This document shows positions 1 to 8,354 of a stretch of DNA of 64,000 nucleotides, in pieces; the first letter of the stretch is position 1, and each line of letters opens with the position of its first letter. Under the pieces are notes generated by a model that was not told the origin of the DNA, made no database searches, and saw nothing but the letters and a program-made list of their open reading frames with translations. This DNA is from Halomonas alkaliantarctica (GTDB taxonomy: Bacteria > Pseudomonadota > Gammaproteobacteria > Pseudomonadales > Halomonadaceae), in NCBI RefSeq assembly GCF_029854215.1, contig NZ_CP122961.1:2170001-2234000 (forward strand), given 5' to 3'. A program made the translations under genes and the position numbers.

Positions 1-1158
1 CACGTCCAAAAGGTCATCCAGCCAGTGAAACGTGGGGGGATCGAGGCGCTCACCGGCCACGTAGAGATGCTTTAGGCTGCTGATATTGTAGTTCTCTAAC
101 AGTTTGGCATCGGGATCTTCTTTCTTAATCGCGCGAAACGCCGTGGGCGCGGTGAAGAAGCTCTTCACCCGGTACTCTTCAATCAACCGCCAGAAGCTGC
201 CCGCATCGGGGGTTTTTACCGGCTTGCCTTCGTACACCACCGTGGTGCAACCCATTAACAAAGGGGCGTAAACAATGTAGGAGTGCCCGACGACCCAGCC
301 CACATCCGAGGCGGTAAAGAACACATCGCCGGGCTCCAGGTCGTAGATCGCCTGCATCGAATAGGCCAGCGCCACCGCGTAGCCGCCGGTATCGCGCATC
401 ACACCTTTGGGTTTGCCGGTGGTGCCGGAGGTATACAGGATATACAGCGGGTCGGTACCTTTGACCGGCACGCACTCAGCAAATGGTGCTGTCGCAACCA
501 GCTCTTCCCAATCGTGATCGCCTGGCCCCAATTCAGCCCGGTGCGCTTCCCGCTGATAAACCACGCAGGTATCCGGCTTATGGGCGCTTAGTTCAACGGC
601 CTGATCCACCATCGGTTTATAGGGCAACACCTTGCCCAGCTCGATTCCGCAGGAAGCGGCGACCACCACTTTAGGCTCGGCGTCTTCAATCCGCGCCGCC
701 AGCTCGTGGGGGGCGAAGCCCCCAAATACCACCGAGTGAATAGCGCCAAGCCGGGCGCAGGCGTACATCGCCACCAAGGCTTCGGGGATCATCGGCATGT
801 AGATCACCACACGGTCGCCTTTGGTAACGCCCAACCGCGCCAGCGCCCCCGCGAAATACGCCACTTTATCTCGCATTTCGCGGTAGGTAATGGTCTGCTT
901 GGCCTGTGCAGCAGGCGAGTCCCAGAAGATCGCCGCCTGGTCACCGCGCCCATTTTCGACGTGGTAATCCAGCGCAGCGTAGCTAAGATTCATTTCACCA
1001 TCGCTAAACCAGCGTGCATGCTTTTGCGAAGGGTTTTGCTCATCGTAGCTGAGGATGGTTTGAGGCGGCGTATACCAGGGAATACGTTTGGCCTGCTCGG
1101 CCCAGAACGATTCAGGGTGTTCGATGGAGCGTTGGAAGGTGTGTTGGTAGCGGCTCAT
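1..1158 (-). CDS. prpE: Propionyl-CoA synthetase, C-terminus cut by window edge
   Basis: AMP-forming acyl-CoA synthetase that activates propionate (or a similar short acid) with ATP and CoA. The first 386 codons are visible; the family is about 630 residues, so the C-terminal part lies outside. The adenylate-forming P-loop motif YTSGTTGKPKGVMRDTGG is present, and its arginine-aspartate ending is typical of PrpE rather than Acs. The N-terminal ACS linker (FWAEQAKRIPW, then the ARWFSDGEMN stretch) is intact. The ATG at 1158 follows an AGGGACACC stretch that can serve as ribosome binding site. No prpBCD methylcitrate genes are visible beside it. Acetyl-CoA synthetase is the alternative reading. 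Confidence 0.88.
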   Translation of the reverse strand, partial: MSRYQHTFQRSIEHPESFWAEQAKRIPWYTPPQTILSYDEQNPSQKHARWFSDGEMNLSYAALDYHVENGRGDQAAIFWDSPAAQAKQTITYREMRDKVAYFAGALARLGVTKGDRVVIYMPMIPEALVAMYACARLGAIHSVVFGGFAPHELAARIEDAEPKVVVAASCGIELGKVLPYKPMVDQAVELSAHKPDTCVVYQREAHRAELGPGDHDWEELVATAPFAECVPVKGTDPLYILYTSGTTGKPKGVMRDTGGYAVALAYSMQAIYDLEPGDVFFTASDVGWVVGHSYIVYAPLLMGCTTVVYEGKPVKTPDAGSFWRLIEEYRVKSFFTAPTAFRAIKKEDPDAKLLENYNISSLKHLYVAGERLDPPTFHWLDDLLDV

Positions 1159-1320
1159 GGTGTCCCTATCTTTTTTGTAGTAGCGATTAAGAAGGATTGT
1201 TGACACTGTATAAAGGAAACCGACATTTTACCCTCATACTATGGGCTAAATAGCGACCAAAGCGGTAGACGAACCCTCACATTGTCGACAAGGTAGCGAA
1301 TAACTACCATTGATTAATCG

Positions 1321-1404
1321 TTAAACAACAGCTTGGACAAAACTCACTAAATTACTGATCATTAAACAACTTGATCCTCGCGACGCGTCGATGCCTTAAA
1401 CAAC
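1321..1404 (+). repeat. Three 9-bp direct repeats upstream of the ArsR gene
   Basis: The 9-mer TTAAACAAC occurs at 1321-1329, 1362-1370 and 1396-1404, with start-to-start spacings of 41 and 34 bases. The first two copies share the longer context ATC(G/A)TTAAACAAC. The third overlaps a possible -35 region of the following regulator gene. They may be binding sites for that regulator, but this is inference. Nothing else, and no ORF, was recognised in the roughly 300-base gap. Confidence 0.55.
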
Positions 1405-1423
1405 GTATAACAATGCTTATAAA
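1396..1423 (+). promoter_or_regulatory. Candidate promoter of the ArsR-family gene
   Basis: TTAAAC at 1396-1401 and TATAAA at 1418-1423 are separated by 16 bases and lie about 35 bases upstream of the start codon. The -10 matches consensus well and the -35 poorly, so an activator or another sigma arrangement is possible. The -35 lies within the third TTAAACAAC repeat, an arrangement expected for a repressor site. Confidence 0.35.
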
Positions 1424-1457
1424 ACGCTGATGTAACAGTGTAGGCAAGGAGAACCTT

Positions 1458-1778
1458 ATGTCTGCTTCTACAAGCGCCGCTACACGCCTGCTTGAACATA
1501 ACTGTCGTGCTATTGAAGCGGGAACTAACCTGCTTAAAGCGCTGGCTAACGAGAAACGGCTGCAAATACTCTGCCTTCTTGCCGAGAAAGAGCTGTCAGT
1601 AACGCAAATCAATCAACAACTTGCCTTAAGTCAGTCGGCGCTTTCCCAGCACTTAGCCATTTTGCGGCGTGATGAGCTTGTTGATACTCGGCGGGAGTCA
1701 CAAACGATCTATTATTCGTTAAGCAGTGAAAGTGCCAAGGCCGTGATCGATACCTTGGCACACCATTACGCCGCCTAA
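1458..1778 (+). CDS. ArsR/SmtB-family transcriptional regulator, YgaV/BigR-like
   Basis: A 106-residue winged-helix repressor. The segment LLKALANEKRLQILCLLAEKE is the family's dimer/first-helix region, the recognition helix follows in LSQSALSQHLAILRRDEL, and the wing ends in RESQTIYYSL. The metal-binding ELCVCDL box of ArsR is absent. The cysteine in RLQILCLL sits where YgaV and BigR carry a sulfur/redox-sensing cysteine, but the C-terminal partner cysteine of those proteins is missing (the chain ends AHHYAA). A clear AAGGAGA ribosome binding site precedes the ATG. No effector gene is adjacent in the same direction, so its ligand cannot be deduced. Confidence 0.85.
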   Translation: MSASTSAATRLLEHNCRAIEAGTNLLKALANEKRLQILCLLAEKELSVTQINQQLALSQSALSQHLAILRRDELVDTRRESQTIYYSLSSESAKAVIDTLAHHYAA

Positions 1779-1795
1779 CGTTTCAAGGTTTAATT

Positions 1796-2839
1796 TCAGC
1801 GCCGCTGCCATCCAGCGGCGTCAATTACACCAAGCGCTTTCAGCGTGGCTTTTTCGACGCCTTCCGACACGGCTAAACCAAGTTTACGGCTGAAGGTTTT
1901 GGGGGCTTCTAGTTTCACCGTGAATACTTGCGCCTCAGACATACGTCCCACCAAATAGGCTTCGCTGGTCCCTACGCTGTCGACAAGCTGTAGGGGTAAT
2001 GCTTCGCTGCCGTACCAAATTTCGCCGGTAGCAAGGGTGTCGATATCCATGGCGGGGCGCCGTTCTGCCACATAGCTTTTAAACAAGCGGTGCGTATTCT
2101 CCAAGTCCTCTAAGAACTTTGCCTTACCCTCTTCGGTGTTTTCCCCTAGCACGGTCAGGGTGCGCTTGTACTTACCGGCGGTAAGCAGTTCGACGTCAAT
2201 ATCGTGGCGTTTAAGCAACCGGTGAATATTGGGAACTTGCGCCACTACGCCGATGGAGCCAATCACCGCAAACGGCGCCGCTTTAATATGCTGTGCGGTA
2301 CAGGCCATTAGGTAACCACCGCTCGCCGCCACTTTGTCGATACAAACGGTCGTGGTTAGTCCCGCCGTGCGCAGCCGGTCTAACTGTGCTGCTGCCAATC
2401 CATAGGCATGCACCAGGCCACCCGCAGACTCAAGGCGCACCACGACCTCGTCTTCCTTAGCGGCAACACCAATAATAGCTGACACCTCTTGAGCAAAATG
2501 CTCGGTTTGCGAAGCTTTCAGATCGCCATGGAAGTCGAGCACCCACACTCGCGACGTTGGCGTGGCGTCTTGCTCGGCCTTGTTTGCTTTCTGACGCTTT
2601 TTATCTTCGCTGCGAAATAGTTTCAGCAGTTTTTTGCGCGCGCCAGGAAGCGTGGCGGCCATGCGCAAACGCCGCACACGGCGGCGACGCTGATCGTTGA
2701 GAGGCTCGATAGTGAGCTTCAGGTCACTCTGTTTGTCCTGCTTGGTTCGCGCAATCAGCAGCAAGCCAATGCCTATCAGCGCCATCACGACGGTGGTTTG
2801 CACAATAAAGGTGCCTATTTCCGCTACCCATTCATTCAT
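1796..2839 (-). CDS. sohB: Inner-membrane peptidase SohB, family S49
   Basis: A 347-residue signal-peptide-peptidase-like serine protease. An N-terminal membrane segment spans about residues 11-30, followed by a basic, arginine-rich linker (about 51-75) and the ClpP-like S49 domain. The nucleophile is Ser173 in AASGGYLMAC and the general base Lys225 in GKYKRTL; this Ser/Lys arrangement is diagnostic of SohB/SppA. Length matches E. coli SohB. The gene converges with the ArsR gene 18 bases away and diverges from the SCP2 gene. Known members degrade membrane peptides. Confidence 0.92.
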   Translation of the reverse strand: MNEWVAEIGTFIVQTTVVMALIGIGLLLIARTKQDKQSDLKLTIEPLNDQRRRRVRRLRMAATLPGARKKLLKLFRSEDKKRQKANKAEQDATPTSRVWVLDFHGDLKASQTEHFAQEVSAIIGVAAKEDEVVVRLESAGGLVHAYGLAAAQLDRLRTAGLTTTVCIDKVAASGGYLMACTAQHIKAAPFAVIGSIGVVAQVPNIHRLLKRHDIDVELLTAGKYKRTLTVLGENTEEGKAKFLEDLENTHRLFKSYVAERRPAMDIDTLATGEIWYGSEALPLQLVDSVGTSEAYLVGRMSEAQVFTVKLEAPKTFSRKLGLAVSEGVEKATLKALGVIDAAGWQRR

Positions 2840-3036
2840 TGACGTTCTCCATTAGAGGCTTGATTCCTTTATGACTCGTGCGTTGGTATATGCGTTTGCG
2901 AAGTGTGAGTCCAGCGCTTGATTAGAACGCTCGTATGAAATAACCTCGCATGCCTTTACAATTATTTCTTTTGGTTACGGTCGCTAGCCTTGGCCTGAAC
3001 TATTTAATACCCATCTACTTAATTGAGAGATATGTT

Positions 3037-3348
3037 ATGTCGAACAATACCCTTGAGAAGCTAAAAGCGCGTTTTAATCCGGAAGCGGCAAAGGACATGG
3101 ATGAAGTTTTCCAGTTTCACTTTACCGATGCGGGCAGCTACTACTTAAATATCCAAGATGGCACGCTGGACGTACAAGAGGGTGAGCACGACGATCCTTC
3201 TGTTAGCTTAAGCCTAACCACTGACACGCTAAAAGGCATTATGAGCGGCGAAATCAATGGTATGACGGCGTTTATGACCGGCAAGCTTAAAGCCACCGGT
3301 AATGTCATGCTGGCCACTAAGCTGACTAGCTTATTCCCCAGCGAGTAA
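3037..3348 (+). CDS. SCP2 sterol-binding domain protein
   Basis: A 103-residue single-domain protein of the SCP2 family. The pattern FQFHFTDAGSYYLNIQDG, then SVSLSLTTDTLKGIMSGEING and the ending AFMTGKLKATGNVMLATKLTSLF is typical of the small bacterial lipid-binding SCP2 proteins. I chose the ATG at 3037 because it gives the standard family length; an upstream ATG at 2950 would add a hydrophobic 29-residue leader but has no ribosome binding site. The function of stand-alone bacterial SCP2 proteins is poorly known; small hydrophobic ligands are likely. Confidence 0.85.
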   Translation: MSNNTLEKLKARFNPEAAKDMDEVFQFHFTDAGSYYLNIQDGTLDVQEGEHDDPSVSLSLTTDTLKGIMSGEINGMTAFMTGKLKATGNVMLATKLTSLFPSE

Positions 3349-3373
3349 TCGTCCTATCGGCACGCGGCGCCGC

Positions 3374-4159
3374 TTACTTTTCGCGCCAGCGTGCCAAATG
3401 GGTTTCGATCAGTTCGCGGGATATCGAGTAAGGCGGCGGCAGAGAGGGTAACTGACGAGGAGAAAACCACGCGGCATCGCTAATCTCCACCCCATCGATG
3501 CGAATGCGACGGGTGGTGGCTTCGGCGAAGTAACCAAACATCAACGAGTGCGGAAAAGGCCACGCCTGACTTTGGTGATAACGCAGTTGATCGATATACA
3601 CGCCCACCTCCTCAAACACCTCCCGGTGCACCGCCTCTTCCGCTGACTCCCCCGGCTCGATAAAACCTGCCAACGTGGAGTAACGCCCCGGTGGAAAGCG
3701 CGGACTGCGGGCAAGCAGCATCGCCTCGCCACTGGTTACCAGCGTGATAATGCACGGCGAGATACGCGGATAGTTGCGGTGCCCGCAAGCGTGGCAGTGC
3801 ATAGCGAATTCCGCAGTCAGCTTGGTGGCCGGTGCACCACAGCGACCACAGAACCGGTGGTTCTCTAACCAAGCACCTACCTGCAGCGCCGTAGAGAGCA
3901 GGCTAAACCAGGCGACGGAAAGCTCGCTCATCCATTGCCGACCATCAATCCAGCCGCTTCCAGCCTGGGGCTCAACCAGCAGCGCCACCGGCTCATCATC
4001 CCAGTAACATAGCGGCTGCATCTGCTCTGTCCAGGGTTGATAAGGCTGCAGCGGGGTCAACTCTTCGCTGCCGTTTAAAGGGGCTGGCGCCAACAGGCTA
4101 CGCGACAGCCGAATCACCCGCCCTGCTTGTTCGTGATGGGGAATTTCTCGCCTAAGCAT
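3374..4159 (-). CDS. nudC: NADH/NAD-RNA pyrophosphatase NudC
   Basis: Nudix hydrolase of about 261 residues that cleaves NAD(H) and can remove NAD caps from RNA. Seen in order: a zinc ribbon (FCGRCG ... CHACGHRNYPR), the Nudix box GFIEPGESAEEAVHREVFEE, and the NudC-specific motif SQAWPFPHSLMFGY. The ATG at 4159 is preceded by GAGGG at suitable spacing and overlaps the dnaQ stop by 8 bases, suggesting translational coupling; a TTG six codons upstream is less likely. Confidence 0.93.
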   Translation of the reverse strand: MLRREIPHHEQAGRVIRLSRSLLAPAPLNGSEELTPLQPYQPWTEQMQPLCYWDDEPVALLVEPQAGSGWIDGRQWMSELSVAWFSLLSTALQVGAWLENHRFCGRCGAPATKLTAEFAMHCHACGHRNYPRISPCIITLVTSGEAMLLARSPRFPPGRYSTLAGFIEPGESAEEAVHREVFEEVGVYIDQLRYHQSQAWPFPHSLMFGYFAEATTRRIRIDGVEISDAAWFSPRQLPSLPPPYSISRELIETHLARWREK

Positions 4160-4892
4160 CGCTGGCTGCACCCTCAAACCAGTTCAATTGATGCGCCTCG
4201 CACTTGGCCTGGTGGGCCGCTCGCTCTTCGTCGGTGGGCCGCACCACGCGCAGTTGGCCAGGCGTTAAAGAAAGCCGCTGAATCGACATCCCCTCATTGG
4301 AGGTATCCGCCTGCTCCTGTTCCGCTGCGGAGGCCGCATCCAAGGTCAGCGCAGTCTGGCCCCCGGTCATCGCCAGATAGACTTCGGCGAGGATTTCAGA
4401 GTCTAACAGTGCGCCGTGCAGCACCCTGTGGCCGTTGTCGATATCGTAGCGTTTGCATAAGGCATCAAGGCTGTTGCGCTGGCCGGGGTGCATCTTCCGG
4501 GCCATGGTCAGCGTATCTAATACACCACAATGGTCCCTTACCGGCCCCAATACAGGGGATTTGCGCTGCCGGTTCAACATGCCCAGCTCGTGGTCAATAA
4601 AGCCCACATCGAAGGGTGCGTTATGAATCACCAGCTCAGCGCCTTCGATAAACGCCCAAAACTCATCGGCTATTTTGGCGAACACCGGCTCGTTGGCGAC
4701 TCTAGCGTCATCAATCCCGTGAACTTCGACGACTTCAGCGTCGATATGCCGTTCGGGGTTGATGTATTGATGATAAGTGCGGCCAGTGAAGCGTCGATTG
4801 ACCATCTCAATAGCACCAATTTCGACTAGGCGATGGCCATCTTTTGGGTCGATACCCGTAGTTTCAGTATCTAAGATCACCTGACGCATCAT
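4152..4892 (-). CDS. dnaQ: DNA polymerase III epsilon subunit (proofreading exonuclease)
   Basis: A 246-residue 3'-5' exonuclease of the DEDDh class. Exo I is DTETTG (residues 8-13), Exo II is NAPFD (91-95) and Exo III is HGALLDSE (159-166). A clamp-binding hexapeptide QTALTL follows the catalytic domain at 179-184, and the C-terminal tail should bind the alpha subunit. The start ATG overlaps the rnhA stop in an ATGA arrangement; the adjacent second ATG, three bases downstream, sits at better distance from the AGGAG and may be the true start. The rnhA-dnaQ linkage is widespread, though divergent in E. coli and tandem here. Confidence 0.95.
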   Translation of the reverse strand: MMRQVILDTETTGIDPKDGHRLVEIGAIEMVNRRFTGRTYHQYINPERHIDAEVVEVHGIDDARVANEPVFAKIADEFWAFIEGAELVIHNAPFDVGFIDHELGMLNRQRKSPVLGPVRDHCGVLDTLTMARKMHPGQRNSLDALCKRYDIDNGHRVLHGALLDSEILAEVYLAMTGGQTALTLDAASAAEQEQADTSNEGMSIQRLSLTPGQLRVVRPTDEERAAHQAKCEAHQLNWFEGAASDA

Positions 4893-5359
4893 GCTCTCCT
4901 TTTTTGGTGCTCATCAATCGCTTCATTGGCCAGCGAATCGGCGCGCTCGTTGCCAGGGTGGCCGCTGTGCCCTTTTACCCAGTGCCACTCCACTTGGTGG
5001 CGCTGGGTCTCTTCGTGCAGAGTCTTCCACAGCTCGGCATTTTTGACCGGCTGCTTGGCAGCGGTCTTCCAGCCGCGCTTGATCCAGTTATGAATCCACT
5101 GGGTGATTCCCTGGCGAACATATTGGGAGTCAGTCCAGATCGCCACTTCACAAGGGGTATTGAGGGTGCGTAGCGCCATAATCGCGGCCATTAACTCCAT
5201 GCGATTATTAGTGGTATCCGCCTCGTAGCCTTTCAATGTTTTCTCGTGCTCGCCACTCGCCAGCACGACACCCCACCCGCCGGGCCCTGGATTGCCCCTG
5301 CAAGCTCCATCGGTGTACACCGTTACCCGAGGTAGATCTCCCGCCGCCTCTTTAGTCAA
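4889..5359 (-). CDS. rnhA: Ribonuclease HI
   Basis: A 156-residue enzyme that degrades the RNA strand of RNA-DNA hybrids. The four catalytic acids are visible in [29 protein letters not shown] and NERADSLA. I chose the TTG at 5359: it has a GGAGG nine bases upstream, gives the normal family length, and overlaps the end of the upstream methyltransferase by 8 bases. Longer in-frame extensions read a low-complexity basic sequence that belongs to the other frame. Confidence 0.93.
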   Translation of the reverse strand: MTKEAAGDLPRVTVYTDGACRGNPGPGGWGVVLASGEHEKTLKGYEADTTNNRMELMAAIMALRTLNTPCEVAIWTDSQYVRQGITQWIHNWIKRGWKTAAKQPVKNAELWKTLHEETQRHQVEWHWVKGHSGHPGNERADSLANEAIDEHQKRRA

Positions 5360-6224
5360 TCTCTCGATCCTCCGGTGTCTGTAAATCAGCTTTATTTGAA
5401 TCAGCCTTGTGCATGCCCGTTTGCCGTGTTTTGGCTTGCGATGTTTTCGCGGGATGTGCTTGATAAGCTTGGTAGTGGGCGGATGAGCCAGAGCGGGTAA
5501 CACCCAACGACGCCGGAGATGCTGGCGCCTCCAAGCCAAATTTCAAGCGCTGTACCGGCGCTTGGCGCTGCTGTCGGCGCGCTTGAATCATATAACTTTC
5601 ACCCAGCGGCAGGTTATGACGCCGCCCTAACGACTCCCAATACTCACCGCACTTGGCATTCATCCGCCCCCGAAAACAGCAGTAGTCTACCCGCTCCACC
5701 TCAAAGTCGACAAACGCCAACCAGTCGCGCAGGCGGCTAGCAGAGCGCCAGGTACCGCTCCAGGGAAACGTCTGCTGGCGCTTTCGCCACTGCCGTGCAA
5801 GGCCACTCACGCCAATGGGGTTAAAGCCAAACAGCACCATAATGCCGTTATCAGCGGTGACCCGTGCGGCCTCCTGGAGCGTGAAGTGGGCATCGGTTAA
5901 GTGTTCAAGCCAGTGGTGAATGACCATCACATCTAAACAGCGATCCGGCAGTGCAAGTTGATCCGGAGGACATACCAGGGTGCTATCATTTTCGGCCAAC
6001 TGATGCGTAGGCGACCAGCGTATGGGGTGCGCAATGGCCGACATGGTCATCAATGCCGGCCCCATGCTCATTTCCAAGCTATGGCCGCCCACACGCGATT
6101 CCACCACGGGCCCTAAGCAACCACGCTGGGTTTCCCAGAGCGAACGCCCTGCCTCTGTTTGCCAATAAGGCTGGCTACTTTGTAAGCGCTTAGCCAGTGT
6201 CGTGGCCGTCGTCGAATTTGACAT
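5352..6224 (-). CDS. Class I SAM-dependent methyltransferase of the gloB-rnhA neighbourhood
   Basis: A 290-residue methyltransferase-type protein. The [21 protein letters not shown] segment resembles methyltransferase motif II of the type-11 family, followed by [21 protein letters not shown]. The classic glycine-rich motif I is degenerate. Position between gloB and rnhA matches the YafS-like protein of E. coli. The last roughly 60 residues are low-complexity, rich in Gln, Ala, Lys and Ser, and look disordered. I chose the ATG at 6224 with an upstream GGAGGGAA; 24 further in-frame codons exist upstream. The substrate is unknown. Confidence 0.75.
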   Translation of the reverse strand: MSNSTTATTLAKRLQSSQPYWQTEAGRSLWETQRGCLGPVVESRVGGHSLEMSMGPALMTMSAIAHPIRWSPTHQLAENDSTLVCPPDQLALPDRCLDVMVIHHWLEHLTDAHFTLQEAARVTADNGIMVLFGFNPIGVSGLARQWRKRQQTFPWSGTWRSASRLRDWLAFVDFEVERVDYCCFRGRMNAKCGEYWESLGRRHNLPLGESYMIQARRQQRQAPVQRLKFGLEAPASPASLGVTRSGSSAHYQAYQAHPAKTSQAKTRQTGMHKADSNKADLQTPEDREID

Positions 6225-6335
6225 GAACAGCGCTTCCCTCCACAGTAACGGCTTTTTAACGCCTTTTACGCACCGATTTAGCGCTAATAAGCGCAATGTT
6301 TCATGTGTTTTTTCGTAACTTAAAGGATCTCGCCG

Positions 6336-7103
6336 ATGATGAGCGTGACACCGATCCCTGCCCTTAGCGACAACTATATTTGGCTATTAAGACAAGATAC
6401 CAGTCAAAGCGTTTGTGTGGTGGATCCCGGTGAAGCTGCCCCGGTGATCGAGTTTCTTGAGCGTGAGTCGCTCACCCTAAACTGCATTCTGATTACCCAC
6501 CATCACCATGATCATACGGGTGGTCTAGCAGAATTAATTAAACGCTACTCACCACACGTTATCGGCCCGGACAATCCCACGATTGAAGGCATTGATGAAA
6601 CCGTGGGTGACGGAGATGAAGTCCGCATCATGGGGCGCTTATTTGACGTCATGGCGACCCCCGGCCATACGCTGGATCATATCAGCTACTACACAGCAGG
6701 TATCCCTGCGCTACTGTTCTGCGGTGACACTCTGTTTTGCGCGGGTTGCGGTCGTTTATTCGAGGGTACCCCGGAGCAGATGTACACCGCGCTGAAAAAA
6801 TTTGCGGAACTCCCTGAAGATACACTGGTCTTTGCAGCCCATGAGTACACTCAGGCAAACCTAACGTTTGCCCGTGCTGCGGATCCTGAAAACGAAGACG
6901 TTAAACACGCCTTGCAGGAGTGTGAAAAGGCGCGGGCACTGGATCGCCCCACCTTACCCAGCACGATAGGACGCGAGCTGACAATTAATCCCTACCTTCG
7001 CGTGGGCACTGATAGCGTGCGCCAGGCTGCAGGTACCCAGGGTGTTAATCATGATGATCTCGCTACGTTCACCACTCTACGAGAGTGGAAGAACCGTTTT
7101 TAA
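6336..7103 (+). CDS. gloB: Hydroxyacylglutathione hydrolase (glyoxalase II)
   Basis: A 255-residue binuclear metallo-beta-lactamase-fold enzyme that hydrolyses S-lactoylglutathione, completing methylglyoxal detoxification. The metal-binding motif THHHHDH (residues 54-60) is followed by PGHTLDH, CGDTLF and HEYT, giving the full ligand set. The glutathione-binding C-terminal region (NPYLR ... LREWKNRF) is present. Length is normal. It diverges from the methyltransferase gene and precedes mltD, the same linkage as in E. coli. Two ATG codons are adjacent at the start; AAGGA lies upstream. Confidence 0.95.
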   Translation: MMSVTPIPALSDNYIWLLRQDTSQSVCVVDPGEAAPVIEFLERESLTLNCILITHHHHDHTGGLAELIKRYSPHVIGPDNPTIEGIDETVGDGDEVRIMGRLFDVMATPGHTLDHISYYTAGIPALLFCGDTLFCAGCGRLFEGTPEQMYTALKKFAELPEDTLVFAAHEYTQANLTFARAADPENEDVKHALQECEKARALDRPTLPSTIGRELTINPYLRVGTDSVRQAAGTQGVNHDDLATFTTLREWKNRF

Positions 7104-7133
7104 GAACGCTATCGAAACCAAACGAATGTAACT

Positions 7134-8321
7134 ATGACCTATCGAACGATTCGCCAGCGCTTGATGCTGAGCGCGGGCAGTACCGTAATAATGGGCCTAA
7201 TGTTAACCGCTGCGGCAAGCTCACAAGCCTCTGCGACAGGCTATGAAGGATCTACTGCTTCAAGCAGCACTACAAAACCACGCCCCACGCCGTTTCAGAC
7301 CCACTTTTGGGAGGCACTGGAGCTGGAACCCCAAGATGCTTGGACAACGCTGCGGAAAAGCTTCCAGTGGCAAGAAAAGTCACTGCCACCGGAGGCCCAA
7401 GCGCGGGTAGACGAATGGATTGAGTACTACCGTTCCAGTCCCGAGAACATTGCCACTATCACCGAACGAGCCACCCCTTGGCTTGCCTGGATTACCCAGC
7501 AAGTGAGTGAGCGCGGCTTGCCTGGTGAGGTTGCGTTAATACCCTTCGTTGAAAGCTCCTTTGATCCAGGCGCGCGTAGCCACCGCGGTGCCGCTGGACT
7601 CTGGCAGTTTATGCCTGGTACCGGCGATGCACTAGGCTTGGTACGTAACGGGAACTACGATGGCCGATTAGACGTGGTGACCTCTACCGCAGCGGCGCTG
7701 GACTACCTGGAAATGCAGGCAGATCAATGGTACGAAGGTGATCTAATGCTTTCACTCGCCGCTTATAACGCAGGCGCGGGCACCGTCAATCACGCTCAGC
7801 GCCAGGCCCAGGGTCAAGGTTTACACGGCGAGTACTGGGATCTCCAGCTGCCCTACGAAACCATGAACTATGTACCCAAGCTGAAAGCAATCGCGACGAT
7901 TATTAACGACCCAGAGCAATACGGTGTCAGCTTGCCGGAAATACATGTTGATCCGGCCTTTGCAAAAGTGCAGTTGACCCACCCATTGAGTCTCTCAGAA
8001 GCCTCCCAACTACTGGATGTAAGCCAAACAGCGTTAGCTGAGCTAAATCCGGGCCTGCTTAATGGCAGTATCGACCCACGCAGCGCCCAGACACTGCTGG
8101 TACCTGAAGAGGCGGATACTCAGGTACTTGCGCAACTTGCACAGGGTGGCAGTCAAACACAAGCTAGCAGTGGCAACACTCACCGCGTTGAAAGGGGGGA
8201 TAGTCTCTCTGCGATTGCAGCCCAGTATAATGTTGACCAGCAAGACCTTATACGCTGGAATGCAATTGACCGCCCCAGCGCTTTACAACCAGGCCAACTG
8301 CTGACACTTTCAGGGCGTTAA
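7134..8321 (+). CDS. mltD: Membrane-bound lytic murein transglycosylase D
   Basis: A 395-residue periplasmic enzyme cleaving peptidoglycan glycan strands. An N-terminal signal/anchor hydrophobic stretch covers about residues 10-34 but no lipobox cysteine is visible, unlike E. coli MltD. The transglycosylase domain holds catalytic Glu140 in IPFVESSFDPGARS, then GAAGLWQFMPGTG and LAAYNAGAGTV. A single LysM repeat (HRVERGDSLSAIAAQYNV) forms the last 47 residues, whereas E. coli MltD has two. It sits directly after gloB with 30 bases between them. Confidence 0.93.
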   Translation: MTYRTIRQRLMLSAGSTVIMGLMLTAAASSQASATGYEGSTASSSTTKPRPTPFQTHFWEALELEPQDAWTTLRKSFQWQEKSLPPEAQARVDEWIEYYRSSPENIATITERATPWLAWITQQVSERGLPGEVALIPFVESSFDPGARSHRGAAGLWQFMPGTGDALGLVRNGNYDGRLDVVTSTAAALDYLEMQADQWYEGDLMLSLAAYNAGAGTVNHAQRQAQGQGLHGEYWDLQLPYETMNYVPKLKAIATIINDPEQYGVSLPEIHVDPAFAKVQLTHPLSLSEASQLLDVSQTALAELNPGLLNGSIDPRSAQTLLVPEEADTQVLAQLAQGGSQTQASSGNTHRVERGDSLSAIAAQYNVDQQDLIRWNAIDRPSALQPGQLLTLSGR

Positions 8322-8354
8322 GCCGGGTTAAATAGTTGGCTTTGTTCACATGGG

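Noticed and set aside
2950..3036. N-terminal hydrophobic extension of the SCP2 protein from an upstream ATG
   Set aside because: No ribosome binding site precedes it and stand-alone SCP2 proteins normally begin at the internal ATG; kept only as a possibility in the gene entry.
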